Assembly: GCA_900320365.1 (NCBI GenBank)
Contig: ONSC01000005.1
Coordinates: forward strand, 9,023-48,929
Direction: 5' to 3'
DNA from: an uncultured Bacteroidales bacterium
GTDB lineage: Bacteria; Bacteroidota; Bacteroidia; Bacteroidales; UBA932
Length of the DNA stretch: 39,907 bases
A model generated the notes under the pieces. The model worked only from the letters and a program-made list of their open reading frames with translations. It was not told the DNA's origin and searched no databases. Made by a program: the position numbers and the translations under genes. This document shows positions 7,669 to 15,320 of this stretch, piece by piece (within the stretch, counting starts at the first letter, position 1; every line of letters starts with the position of its first letter).

Positions 7669-9164
7669 GTGAGGTCGTCGTCGCTCTCTCCCATTATAAT
7701 CACAAGGTGGTCACCCACGACCAGTTCCATGCTCCCATGAGGGACAAGGAAACGATCGCCGCGCCTGACCATCATTACTCGTATTCCGTGGGGCAGATGC
7801 AGATCCCTTAATGTGGATCCCTCACGCAAGTCATCCTCCGAGACGGTGTGGTCACGGAGCATCCCCATTTCCTCCGGTATCTCCATCCCGAAGGTCTCGA
7901 TAGTCGGATCCTCCTCATAGCTCAGATCAAGTTTCCTGGCGATAGGGGAGAGTGTCATCCCTTGTGCCACAAGCGACAGCAGGGTGATGATGAACACTAT
8001 GTTGAACATGTCATCGGAGCCTTCCAATCCGGAGATGACAGGATAGAGGGCAAACAGGATCGGGCCGGCGCCCTTGAGGCCCACCCACGAGACGAAAAAC
8101 TTTGATTTTGTGGATATTCCCTTAAATGGAGCGAGGCAGGTGAACACACTCGCCGGACGTGCCACGAACATCATGAACAGGGCGATCAGCACTGCCGGCA
8201 ACAGGGAGTGAGCCATCTGTGAGGGACGCGCGAGAAGACCCAGCATCAAGAACATCACCAGTTGCATAAGCCATGTCATCCCGTCGAAAAACTTCAGCAC
8301 ATCCCTCTCGTTGGGTATCTTGGCCTTGTTGCCGATGATGATGGCGGTCACGTACAGGGCGAGAAGCCCGTTTCCGAATAGGATAGTCGCTATGCCGTTC
8401 GAGAAGAATCCGATGCTCAGAATCAGGATTGAATATAGGGAGTTTCCAGGCAGGGGGACTTTCTCCAACAGGAGTTTCGCCCCATAACCTACGAGTATAC
8501 CCACCGCAAAACCGATTGCCATCTGCACGACCAGAATCCATGTTCCCGTCCAAATCATCCCCCAGGCGCTGCCGCTCATCTTCTCAGGGGAGGTCAGGAT
8601 CTGGACCATGATGATAGTGAGTATATACGCCATGGGGTCGTTGCTGCCGGATTCGAGCTCCAGCATGGTTCCGATGCGTTCCCTCAGGTGCATTTTCTTG
8701 CCTCTAAGGATGGAGAACACGGATGCGGAATCCGTGGGACCCATCACGGACGCCAGAAGCAGGCATCCGAGAAATGTGCCTCCTATCTGGCCAATTAGGC
8801 TTCCTGTGACAAGATAAATGAATAATCCCGTGAGCAATGCTGTGATGAACACTCCTAAAGAGGAGAGCAACACTCCTTGCCGCATCACTGGCTTGGACTC
8901 GGAGAGGGAAGTCTGGAGTCCACCGGTGAACAGGATTATGGTCATGGCGAAATGGCCGATTGACTCGGCCAGGTGGTAATCCTCAAAGCGTATACCTATC
9001 CCGTCCGCTCCGGCGATCATTCCTATGATGAGGAAAAGGAGCAGGGACGGCATTCCGAACCTCGTCCCGATCTTCGTGAACAGGATCGCGCAGAACACCA
9101 GGACCGACACCAGCAGGAGCAGGTTCTCGGACAAGATATTAATTGAGAATACCGAGAGAGGCAT
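7665..9164 (-). CDS. CPA1-type K+(Na+)/H+ antiporter with TrkA-C domain
   Basis: A 499-residue inner-membrane antiporter. About twelve hydrophobic segments cover residues 8-400, with typical CPA motifs (LILFTGGLQTSL; GPTDSASVFSIL in the transport core; SGSNDPMAY). A TrkA-C/RCK_C domain follows at about 440-499 (GSTLRDLHLPHGIRVMMVRRGD...VVGDHLVIIMG). This is the NhaP2/CvrA-like architecture, which exports K+ or Na+ in exchange for H+ and is ligand-gated through the RCK part. It is the last gene of the alarmone/partner-switch operon. ATG 9164 overlaps the STAS stop as TGATG; a GTG one codon upstream is an alternative. Placement suggests ion homeostasis is one output of the stress module. Confidence 0.88.
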   Translation of the reverse strand: MPLSVFSINILSENLLLLVSVLVFCAILFTKIGTRFGMPSLLLFLIIGMIAGADGIGIRFEDYHLAESIGHFAMTIILFTGGLQTSLSESKPVMRQGVLLSSLGVFITALLTGLFIYLVTGSLIGQIGGTFLGCLLLASVMGPTDSASVFSILRGKKMHLRERIGTMLELESGSNDPMAYILTIIMVQILTSPEKMSGSAWGMIWTGTWILVVQMAIGFAVGILVGYGAKLLLEKVPLPGNSLYSILILSIGFFSNGIATILFGNGLLALYVTAIIIGNKAKIPNERDVLKFFDGMTWLMQLVMFLMLGLLARPSQMAHSLLPAVLIALFMMFVARPASVFTCLAPFKGISTKSKFFVSWVGLKGAGPILFALYPVISGLEGSDDMFNIVFIITLLSLVAQGMTLSPIARKLDLSYEEDPTIETFGMEIPEEMGMLRDHTVSEDDLREGSTLRDLHLPHGIRVMMVRRGDRFLVPHGSMELVVGDHLVIIMGESDDDLT

Positions 9165-9466
9165 CACTCCACCTCGAACAGGTTAAGGAACCCGGTCATC
9201 ATGAACACGTTCCGTATGCTGTCATTGATGTTTCTCACAATCACCTTGCCTCCTTTCACGGCGGCAGCCTTACGCAGGGACAGGAATATTCTCAAGCCGG
9301 AGCTGGAGATATAGCTAAGATCCTCGCAATCAAGGATAATGGTGCCGTTGGCGGTCTCCTGGAGAGGAGTTAGTTCCTTGCCGACCTCCTGTGCGGCGGG
9401 AGTGTCCAGCCGTCCGATAAGACGGATAGTGGTCACATCATCTTGCTTGTTAATCTTTACTTCCAT
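9164..9466 (-). CDS. STAS-domain anti-sigma factor antagonist (SpoIIAA/RsbV-like)
   Basis: A 100-residue single STAS domain. The phospho-acceptor loop reads DLSYISSSGLRIFLS, matching the D/S-SSGL loop of SpoIIAA; Ser56, directly before Gly57, is the likely phosphorylated residue. In partner switching the unphosphorylated form sequesters an anti-sigma kinase, and phosphorylation releases that kinase to hold its sigma factor. The gene begins one base after the stop of the PP2C-HATPase gene (TGA-T-ATG), which encodes both the matching kinase-like and phosphatase domains, so the two products very likely act on each other. No sigma factor is in the window. Confidence 0.9.
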   Translation of the reverse strand: MEVKINKQDDVTTIRLIGRLDTPAAQEVGKELTPLQETANGTIILDCEDLSYISSSGLRIFLSLRKAAAVKGGKVIVRNINDSIRNVFMMTGFLNLFEVE

Positions 9467-9467
9467 A

Positions 9468-11663
9468 TCATTTAATGTTTTTGATCAATTTCAAGATATT
9501 AACACCCTTTTCCCTCCGGTAGGTGACGGAGTCCATGATTTTCTTGATCAGGAATATGCCAAGACCTCCGATGGGTCTATCTTCCACTCCTGTCGTGATG
9601 TCGGGCTCTGGTCTGGCTGTCGGGTCAAACTCCATGCCATTGTCTGAGATGGTGAACTCGATGGTGTTGTCATCCACAATGGCGCCGATCTCAATCTCAC
9701 CGATGACACCTTCAGGGTAGGCGTACATTATAGAATTTGTCACCGCCTCTTCCATCGCGAGGTGGATATTCATGGCCAGATCCTCATCAAGTTTCTTGCT
9801 CTCCGCGATACCATTTATGAATTTCGAGAGCCTGGGAATCTGCTCTATATTATTCTCAAGCGTAAGATGGCGTTTTATAACTCCTGGCTCAGTCATAATG
9901 TAATGTATGTAAAGCATTGTGAGGTCATCACTCCTCGGGGCTTCATCAACGAACTTGTTGACAGCCTTCTCCATGGCTCCGAGATGACCTGAGGCGTCTC
10001 TCCTGGGCGAAAGCACCTCAATCATCCTTTCCTCCCCGAACAATTCGTGGTTGATATTCTCGGCCTCGGTGAGTCCATCTGTGTATAGGAACAGGCCGTC
10101 GTCGTTTTTCAAAACCGCTTTTTGAGACTTGAACACGAAGTCCGGCACGATCCCGAGAGGCAGATTAGGGAGTACGTTAAGTTTCTTCCTTATTCCTGAT
10201 AAGATAATTGGCGTGTTGTGTCCGGCGTTGCAATAATCGAGATGGCCATCCTCGAGGTTGAGTATGCCGCAAAAGAAGGTGACGAACATGCTGCTGTCGT
10301 TCATCTCGGCCATACTATTGTTCATGATGTTCACGATATGGGATGAGGTGTGCTCATGAGTGGCAACGGACCGGAACAAACTTCTGGTGACAGCCATCAC
10401 CAATGCGGCGGGTACCCCTTTCCCGGACACATCCCCTATGCAGAAATACAACTTACCGTCCCGGATGAAGTAGTCGTAAAGGTCTCCGCCTACTTCTTTG
10501 GCCGGCACAATCATGGCGGATATGTCGAGGTCATCCCGGTCCGGGAAAGGAGGGAAGGTCTTGGGTATCATTGACATTTGTATACCTCTTGCGATGGTCA
10601 GCTCATTTTCCATCTTTTCCTTCTTCTCAGACAAAGCCTTGAACTGGTTCTGGCTCTTGGCAGCGAAACTGAGGATGAGCACCAGCATCAAAAGACCAAG
10701 GACCTGAAGCAATTCGACCAGTCTCCTTATGCTCTTGATTTCTCCGAATATCTCTTTGTCTGGTATCACGATGGACATGGACCAACCCGTACGTTCCACC
10801 GGAGCGAAATAAACATGGCTGCTGTTGGTCTTTCCTTGGACCACCCGCATGCCGGACTCTCCGTTGAGCATGGAGTTGGTGATGGATTTCACCTCATCCT
10901 GGTCCTCGAAGGTGCTGGAAGCTTCCTGTAGTGTTTTGCGCATGACCAGGGTCTCAATCGGGGCGACCATGATCTCTCCTTTCCGGCTTACCACGAGGTT
11001 GAAAGCGTCGGGATAGACCTTGTTGCCGCCAACATAATTGGTCAGCCAGTCCAACGCGACATCGGCCGTGAGTACAGCGCCAACATTCCCTTTCGCATCC
11101 CTTATGGGTACTGAATAAGTTGTCATCAGGCCTTCGCCACCTCCGACATCCACGTATGGCTCCGACCAATAGCCTGTATCGAGTTCGATGGGCTTTGTGA
11201 ACCATTCCTTTGATGGATAGTCATATTCCTTTGTCGCCAGGGATTTCGAAAGAATCTCACCCGTTTCAGGGTCGTTGTATGAGTAGGGAGCGAACAGCGG
11301 ATACTTCCGGCTGTATCCCGGAACGAGCGCGATCGTCGATCCGCTCACCACCGGGTTCTCACGGACTATGATAGCGGTTATCATGTGGAGGCTGTCCAAA
11401 TGTCCGAATCCCCACTGGGTGAGCCTGACATTGTTCCGGATTGTGGCCTCGACCTGGTCAAGCACCCCTTCTATCTTGAGCCTGGTGTTCTCAAGCTGGC
11501 TCTCGGCTCGTTTTGTGGCCTCTTCCTTCAAGCCTTTCTCAGCGTAATAATACTGGATCAGCGAAGTGGCTTCCAGCGTCAATGCCGCAACTATCACCAA
11601 CAGCAATGCGGCGAGCACGGATTTACGCTTGAACCGTTCTTCAAATTTTGACTTGATGTTCAT
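9468..11663 (-). CDS. dCache - SpoIIE/PP2C phosphatase - HATPase (anti-sigma kinase-like) fusion protein
   Basis: A 731-residue membrane regulator. A TM helix (about 15-37) precedes an extracytoplasmic dCache-like sensor (about 40-310), and a second TM (about 315-340) is followed by a short coiled coil. The SpoIIE/PP2C domain (about 365-590) keeps its metal Asp motifs: GGDLYDYF, IGDVSGKG, LYTDGLTEAEN and SDDLTMLY. The last 140 residues form an RsbW/SpoIIAB-type HATPase with N-box EEAVTNSIMYAY, DNGMEFDP and GGLGIFLIKK. One protein therefore appears to hold the sensor, the phosphatase that would activate STAS and the kinase that would inactivate it. Its ATG overlaps the stop of the upstream kinase gene (ATGA). 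An external small ligand is likely but unknown. Confidence 0.88.
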   Translation of the reverse strand: MNIKSKFEERFKRKSVLAALLLVIVAALTLEATSLIQYYYAEKGLKEEATKRAESQLENTRLKIEGVLDQVEATIRNNVRLTQWGFGHLDSLHMITAIIVRENPVVSGSTIALVPGYSRKYPLFAPYSYNDPETGEILSKSLATKEYDYPSKEWFTKPIELDTGYWSEPYVDVGGGEGLMTTYSVPIRDAKGNVGAVLTADVALDWLTNYVGGNKVYPDAFNLVVSRKGEIMVAPIETLVMRKTLQEASSTFEDQDEVKSITNSMLNGESGMRVVQGKTNSSHVYFAPVERTGWSMSIVIPDKEIFGEIKSIRRLVELLQVLGLLMLVLILSFAAKSQNQFKALSEKKEKMENELTIARGIQMSMIPKTFPPFPDRDDLDISAMIVPAKEVGGDLYDYFIRDGKLYFCIGDVSGKGVPAALVMAVTRSLFRSVATHEHTSSHIVNIMNNSMAEMNDSSMFVTFFCGILNLEDGHLDYCNAGHNTPIILSGIRKKLNVLPNLPLGIVPDFVFKSQKAVLKNDDGLFLYTDGLTEAENINHELFGEERMIEVLSPRRDASGHLGAMEKAVNKFVDEAPRSDDLTMLYIHYIMTEPGVIKRHLTLENNIEQIPRLSKFINGIAESKKLDEDLAMNIHLAMEEAVTNSIMYAYPEGVIGEIEIGAIVDDNTIEFTISDNGMEFDPTARPEPDITTGVEDRPIGGLGIFLIKKIMDSVTYRREKGVNILKLIKNIK

Positions 11664-12502
11664 AATATCGAGGTTAGCGCGGCCCTGAACTCAGGCATGG
11701 GGCAGTTGGTGTCACGTTCCACTATTATGGTCTTGAGACCGGCGTATGGCCGGATCTCCTCCTCTATCTCTTTAAGGGGACGGTCCTTCCCGAAATATGC
11801 CGGGGCGAACTCTTCCCAAAATCTCTTCGCCAGTGATTTGGGCATATGGAATGTCTCCTGAATGAAATCCTCACCGCTCAGGCAGCAGCAAAGGTAGACC
11901 ATCCCGACATCGAACAAATGGTTGCCGTAGCAGAAATCCCCGAGGTCGATGAAATACTTCTTGTCTCCGGCGAATATAGCGTTGCTGTACTGCAAGTCCC
12001 CATGAATGGCGGTGTCCTCGTCCGGGGTGTCAGCGATGAATCTTTCGAGTTTATCCTTTTCCGAGGTTGTGAAGAAAGGGTTTGCCTCCAGCAACCGGAA
12101 GTACCTGTCCTTTACATTCTCGAACAGGGTCGTGTCCACATGGGTGGAGTGCAATTGGAGGCACATCCCGGCGAATTCCGCGGCATATTCCGCCACCTTT
12201 TCCGGATTATCCGCCGTGGCTCTGGAGTAGGATTTCTTCCCGAGTATTCTGCGGAATCGGATGCCATAACGACCGTCCTCTGTGACGACATATTCACCAG
12301 GTTCGGGGGTCGGTATGCCCAATTCGTAAACCTTTCTGGCGAGAACCATCTCATCCAGAGGCTGTTGGATCTTGCCCGGGAAATAAAGTTTCAACATGAC
12401 CGACGGATCGGACTTGTGGTCGAAACTCTCCCCGTTAGCGCCTCCGCCGGAAAGGATATAGTCGTCGAGCGAGATTCTGAGCGCTTCCATAGATTTATTC
12501 AT
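11660..12502 (-). CDS. APH-like phosphotransferase (TIGR02172-like kinase)
   Basis: A 280-residue kinase of the aminoglycoside/choline phosphotransferase fold. The catalytic loop HGDLQYSNAIF (about residues 167-177) and the metal motif FIDLGDF (about 186-192) are intact. The N-lobe carries SDPSVMLKLYFPGK with a candidate ATP-binding Lys. It resembles the family first noted as a Fibrobacter paralogous domain (TIGR02172). The substrate is unknown, and I see no reason to call it an antibiotic-resistance gene. ATG 12502 overlaps the end of the HD gene by 8 nt; ATG 12493 is an alternative start. Its stop overlaps the next start as ATGA, so translation is probably coupled. Confidence 0.75.
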   Translation of the reverse strand: MNKSMEALRISLDDYILSGGGANGESFDHKSDPSVMLKLYFPGKIQQPLDEMVLARKVYELGIPTPEPGEYVVTEDGRYGIRFRRILGKKSYSRATADNPEKVAEYAAEFAGMCLQLHSTHVDTTLFENVKDRYFRLLEANPFFTTSEKDKLERFIADTPDEDTAIHGDLQYSNAIFAGDKKYFIDLGDFCYGNHLFDVGMVYLCCCLSGEDFIQETFHMPKSLAKRFWEEFAPAYFGKDRPLKEIEEEIRPYAGLKTIIVERDTNCPMPEFRAALTSIL

Positions 12503-13073
12503 TAAATACTTGATTCACAAGACGTTCGAATTCCGAAAACGCAGCTGTTCCACTAAGATCCCGTAAGGCTTCCACAAGACCCCTGTAACGCCATGCGTGG
12601 TCTGACTTGTTTTTGACGTGGAATAAGTTCCAAAACTCATCCCCTTGCTCAGCGTAGTCCCTCGCTATGGCTCTCATATTGGAGAGTTTGTCTCCCATGG
12701 CTACTATTTTGACATTGCGAGTCGCTTTCGCTAGCCGCTCCAAAGCCGCCTTCTTCCTCTCGTGCCAGCTATCCTCCTCACTGACCCCCTCAACAAACAC
12801 ATCGCTCTCGGCTTCCACCAGGTCCGCTATCCTGTCTCCGAATTCCTCCCTTATGATCCCGATCGTGACATGAGTGTCTTCAACAGTGTCGTGCAGGGCA
12901 GCCGCGGCCAGCAGTTCCTGGTCGTTCGTGATCGTGGAGACAATCTCCATGGCCTCCATCGGATGGACTATGTAAGGGAATCCCTTTCCCCGACGCTCTG
13001 TCCCGGAATGAGCCTTCACGGCGAAGATGATCGCCCTGTCAAGCAGTGTCGTGTCGAGAGGATTGTTGGCCAT
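12495..13073 (-). CDS. Stand-alone HD-domain alarmone hydrolase-like protein (MESH1/SpoT-HD type)
   Basis: A 192-residue single-domain HD protein. Motifs match the hydrolase half of Rel/SpoT and MESH1: His37 in YIVHPMEA, His61-Asp62 with the following Glu65-Asp66 in LHDTVEDT, and a late Asp near 127 in AMGDKLSNMRA. All metal-binding positions I can recognise are present, so it should be active. The expected reaction is removal of the 3'-pyrophosphate from (p)ppGpp, though the neighbouring kinase leaves room for another nucleotide substrate. It starts one base after the synthetase-domain gene (TAA-T-ATG), giving an adjacent synthetase/hydrolase pair split into two polypeptides. Confidence 0.82.
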   Translation of the reverse strand: MANNPLDTTLLDRAIIFAVKAHSGTERRGKGFPYIVHPMEAMEIVSTITNDQELLAAAALHDTVEDTHVTIGIIREEFGDRIADLVEAESDVFVEGVSEEDSWHERKKAALERLAKATRNVKIVAMGDKLSNMRAIARDYAEQGDEFWNLFHVKNKSDHAWRYRGLVEALRDLSGTAAFSEFERLVNQVFNE

Positions 13074-13074
13074 A

Positions 13075-14139
13075 TTATTGATTCATGAATGGCAGATCTT
13101 TAGCTTGTTCCATGATCAGATCCGCGATCATGTCGTTGCTTTCCGATTTGCCGTTAAGTGTGTCGAACATATACCTGATGCCGGCTTTTCCGCTGCCTTG
13201 CTTGAGAAGGTAGGCGATGCAAAGGTCCTGGGGGCCTATGGAAGAAGAGACAATGTCCAGGTCTGTCAGACCAATCTGGAACGTGGCGATCTGGAATGCT
13301 CCTTCCGAATATTTCCGGATCATATCCACGATGTCGCCCAGTGTCTTGCATCCAAGTCCTTTGAATAATGTCAGGAAAGGCATTAGGGAGACCTCATGCA
13401 CCTCTGCCTGATTGACAGAGGCGATTCTCTGGTTTAGCGCATCAAATGGATTCATCTCCAGGAAGCTCCTGTAAGTGTCTCCATCAAGAGGAACGTCATC
13501 CAAGTTCCCTGACGCCACCAGCGACCTGACCTGCCTGCGGTAGTTTGTCAGCTCAGCGCGGATCCGGCTGAACTCGTCATCCACCAGTTCCAGCATTCCC
13601 GCCAGACGGCTGAGGTTGCGGAGGTATCTTGGGGGCACCTCAACGCCGGACTTGTAGCCGGTGTCGTGGTTCATGTTGGCCCAGGCATGCTGCAGGACAG
13701 TCCTCATCTGAATTTCCATCCTGTATTCGGATTCCGGGATTTGGCAGACATAGTGCAGTGACAGGTACCCGAAGCTGTCGATCTCAAGCGCCTTGCGCTT
13801 GTCCACGGAATTCTCCCAGTCCACCTCGAAAAGCCTTTCCACCGCGGACGCCACCTTGTCTACATCGTCGGTGTAGAAGGTGATCACCCGGAGTCCGATG
13901 ATGTCGGTTATATCCTTGAGAGACTGATACTTCTCTCCTTTTAATTCCAACTTGCCAGCCAAGGAATCCTCTGCTTTGACCCTGTATTCCAGAGCGGCGG
14001 TGAGCAGACCGGCCTTCTCCAACGTCTCCTTGAGACGGGAATACACCTTCCCCGCCTCTTCCTGGAACCAGGGCAGGTTGTCGCGATATTCCTGTAGGAT
14101 GGACTCGCAGTGGGGATCAAGATGTCTTATGTTAGTCAT
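13075..14139 (-). CDS. RelA/SpoT synthetase-domain protein (small alarmone synthetase-like)
   Basis: A 354-residue protein with a RelA/SpoT nucleotidyltransferase domain in residues about 25-200. Motifs are EYRVKAEDSLAGKL, DITDIIGLRVITFY, FGYLSLHYVC and EIQMRT (Glu142, Gln144, Arg146), the last being the catalytic Glu motif of (p)ppGpp synthetases. There is no HD hydrolase part, TGS or ACT domain, so this is not the long bifunctional Rel. The C-terminal 150 residues are mostly helical and unassigned; they are longer than in RelP/RelQ and may sense a signal or oligomerise. It is the first gene of a six-gene operon and is preceded by a good promoter. The expected product is ppGpp, pppGpp or pGpp. 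Confidence 0.82.
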   Translation of the reverse strand: MTNIRHLDPHCESILQEYRDNLPWFQEEAGKVYSRLKETLEKAGLLTAALEYRVKAEDSLAGKLELKGEKYQSLKDITDIIGLRVITFYTDDVDKVASAVERLFEVDWENSVDKRKALEIDSFGYLSLHYVCQIPESEYRMEIQMRTVLQHAWANMNHDTGYKSGVEVPPRYLRNLSRLAGMLELVDDEFSRIRAELTNYRRQVRSLVASGNLDDVPLDGDTYRSFLEMNPFDALNQRIASVNQAEVHEVSLMPFLTLFKGLGCKTLGDIVDMIRKYSEGAFQIATFQIGLTDLDIVSSSIGPQDLCIAYLLKQGSGKAGIRYMFDTLNGKSESNDMIADLIMEQAKDLPFMNQ

Positions 14140-14159
14140 GCGGATTGGCGTTAAATATA

Positions 14160-14167
14160 CAAATATA
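14160..14167 (-). promoter_or_regulatory. -7 element of the alarmone/partner-switch operon promoter
   Basis: On the minus strand TATATTTG, an exact TAnnTTTG match, lies 20 nt before the ATG of the synthetase gene. A TTG on the same strand (14192-14190) sits 22 nt upstream, at the edge of the usual spacing. This would start the whole 14139-7665 operon. Confidence 0.65.
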
Positions 14168-14182
14168 ATAAAAAAGATCGCT

Positions 14183-14218
14183 CAATCCGCAAGACTGCTT
14201 GCCGCAACAAACGGATTG
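14183..14218. repeat. Nested inverted repeat upstream of the alarmone operon
   Basis: Outer arms CAATCCG (14183-14189) and CGGATTG (14212-14218) are perfect complements. Inside is a second hairpin, GCAAG (14189-14193) / CTTGC (14198-14202), with loop ACTG. It lies just upstream of, and partly over, the -33 region of the operon promoter, in the 195-nt divergent gap. It could be an operator or a structured RNA; nothing shows which. Confidence 0.5.
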
Positions 14219-14334
14219 TGAAATCTTAAGTTTTTTTCTGAATCCTGATGCAAGATTTTCACTTTTTCGGGTTTAATAATATGGAGTCATGAAAAAGTCG
14301 TCTAAATTATCCATCATTATATAACAGAGGCCAT

Positions 14335-14733
14335 ATGAAGTATACATTAAGAATTCTCGCCATCTTTTTTCTCGGATTTGTTCTCCACAGTTGTGTGAAA
14401 TATGATACGCCAATAGCTGATTCACCGCTGCCTTTGAGCACATATTCTCTTTCTTTCGATGCTGATGGAGGCGAGGGTGTCGTGAAAGGGCTTAAAGGAT
14501 ATAGCATTTTGGCTTATTGTATTACTATTGACGGAGTTGGAGTGACTGGTGATGGCGATAAGAATACTCCACTTATCAACCGGTGGTGTACCGTGAATTA
14601 TGATGGAAAAAGCTCAACGGTGAAGGTCTCTCCCAACGAGACAGGGAAGGAGAGGAGATGCGAGATCGCCTTTGGCAGTTATCCTGGCGGGGCGCATAGC
14701 AATGTCGTGAGTGTTGTGCAATCTGCCGATTAA
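14335..14733 (+). CDS. BACON-like small lipoprotein
   Basis: A 132-residue predicted lipoprotein: the signal peptide ends FVLHSC with Cys20 as the lipid site. The mature part contains a beta-sandwich-like stretch, SLSFDADGGEGVVKG at the start and VSPNETGKERRCEIAFG...VVSVVQSAD at the end. This is the pattern of BACON domains (Bacteroidota-associated, Ig-like, often carbohydrate- or mucin-related). Function is unknown. It is followed 28 nt later by an outer-membrane protein and probably forms a two-gene unit with it. Base composition is more AT-rich than the surrounding housekeeping genes, suggesting a more recently acquired or fast-evolving pair. Confidence 0.7.
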   Translation: MKYTLRILAIFFLGFVLHSCVKYDTPIADSPLPLSTYSLSFDADGGEGVVKGLKGYSILAYCITIDGVGVTGDGDKNTPLINRWCTVNYDGKSSTVKVSPNETGKERRCEIAFGSYPGGAHSNVVSVVQSAD

Positions 14734-14761
14734 TTTAGTAATACAAAAGCATTGAAAGGGA

Positions 14762-15304
14762 ATGAGACGTTTTATTCTGACAACTGTATTAATTCTTGGG
14801 TCAATCATCTCTTATGGCCAATCGCGAAGCGAATTTGAGCTGATGTCTGGAAGGGCTATTGGATTAGAAGTAAACCGTTCAGATCCTGATTATTCTTTAC
14901 CTGACTCTTATAGGCAAATATATGTACGTGGCCGGTCGGTGTTTGGTGCGGCATGGCGATATGACATATACAAGGGTTTCAGGATTGGCCTGAAATATAT
15001 GTTCTCGCCTACGTTCAGCACTGGTACTCGGTACAAATACCAGGCTCACTCAGCGACACTTACCGCCGAAATTGATTTCTGTAAGGAGAAAACTGTGGTT
15101 CCTTTCCTTGCCGCTGGCACGGGCCCTCAATATGTCCATAGGAAGGCTTTTTATATGGATGGAGATTCCGACAGGGTCGACTTTGGTAATCTTTGCGCCG
15201 AGACCGGAGTGATTGTCAAGCAGAAATGCCGAGTCTCAGCGGGAGCTCACTGGGGCAACTGTGACAGGCCGTTTGCCTATCTTACCCTCGGCTGGCTGTT
15301 TTGA
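14762..15304 (+). CDS. Outer-membrane beta-barrel-like protein, unknown function
   Basis: A 180-residue exported protein with a clear Sec signal peptide (MRRFILTTVLILGSIISYGQ, cleavage near residue 20). The mature part consists of alternating hydrophobic strands and ends in a strand with a C-terminal Phe (AYLTLGWLF), as in small OmpA/OmpW-like barrels. Segments such as FRIGLKYMF, ATLTAEIDF and VVPFLAAGTGPQY look like transmembrane strands. I cannot assign a family. It likely sits in the outer membrane next to the upstream lipoprotein. The stop is 16 nt from the stop of convergent miaA. Confidence 0.65.
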   Translation: MRRFILTTVLILGSIISYGQSRSEFELMSGRAIGLEVNRSDPDYSLPDSYRQIYVRGRSVFGAAWRYDIYKGFRIGLKYMFSPTFSTGTRYKYQAHSATLTAEIDFCKEKTVVPFLAAGTGPQYVHRKAFYMDGDSDRVDFGNLCAETGVIVKQKCRVSAGAHWGNCDRPFAYLTLGWLF

Positions 15305-15320
15305 CAGTCCGCGAGACTGA

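Noticed and set aside
11660..12502. Aminoglycoside resistance gene
   Set aside because: It shares the APH fold and catalytic loop, but the sequence fits a generic Bacteroidota/Fibrobacter-type kinase family and sits in a regulatory operon; nothing supports an antibiotic substrate.
14289..14321. Eleven-codon frame (MKKSSKLSIII) just before the BACON-like gene, as a possible leader peptide
   Set aside because: Too short, no attenuator-like hairpin after it and no informative codon run; likely chance.
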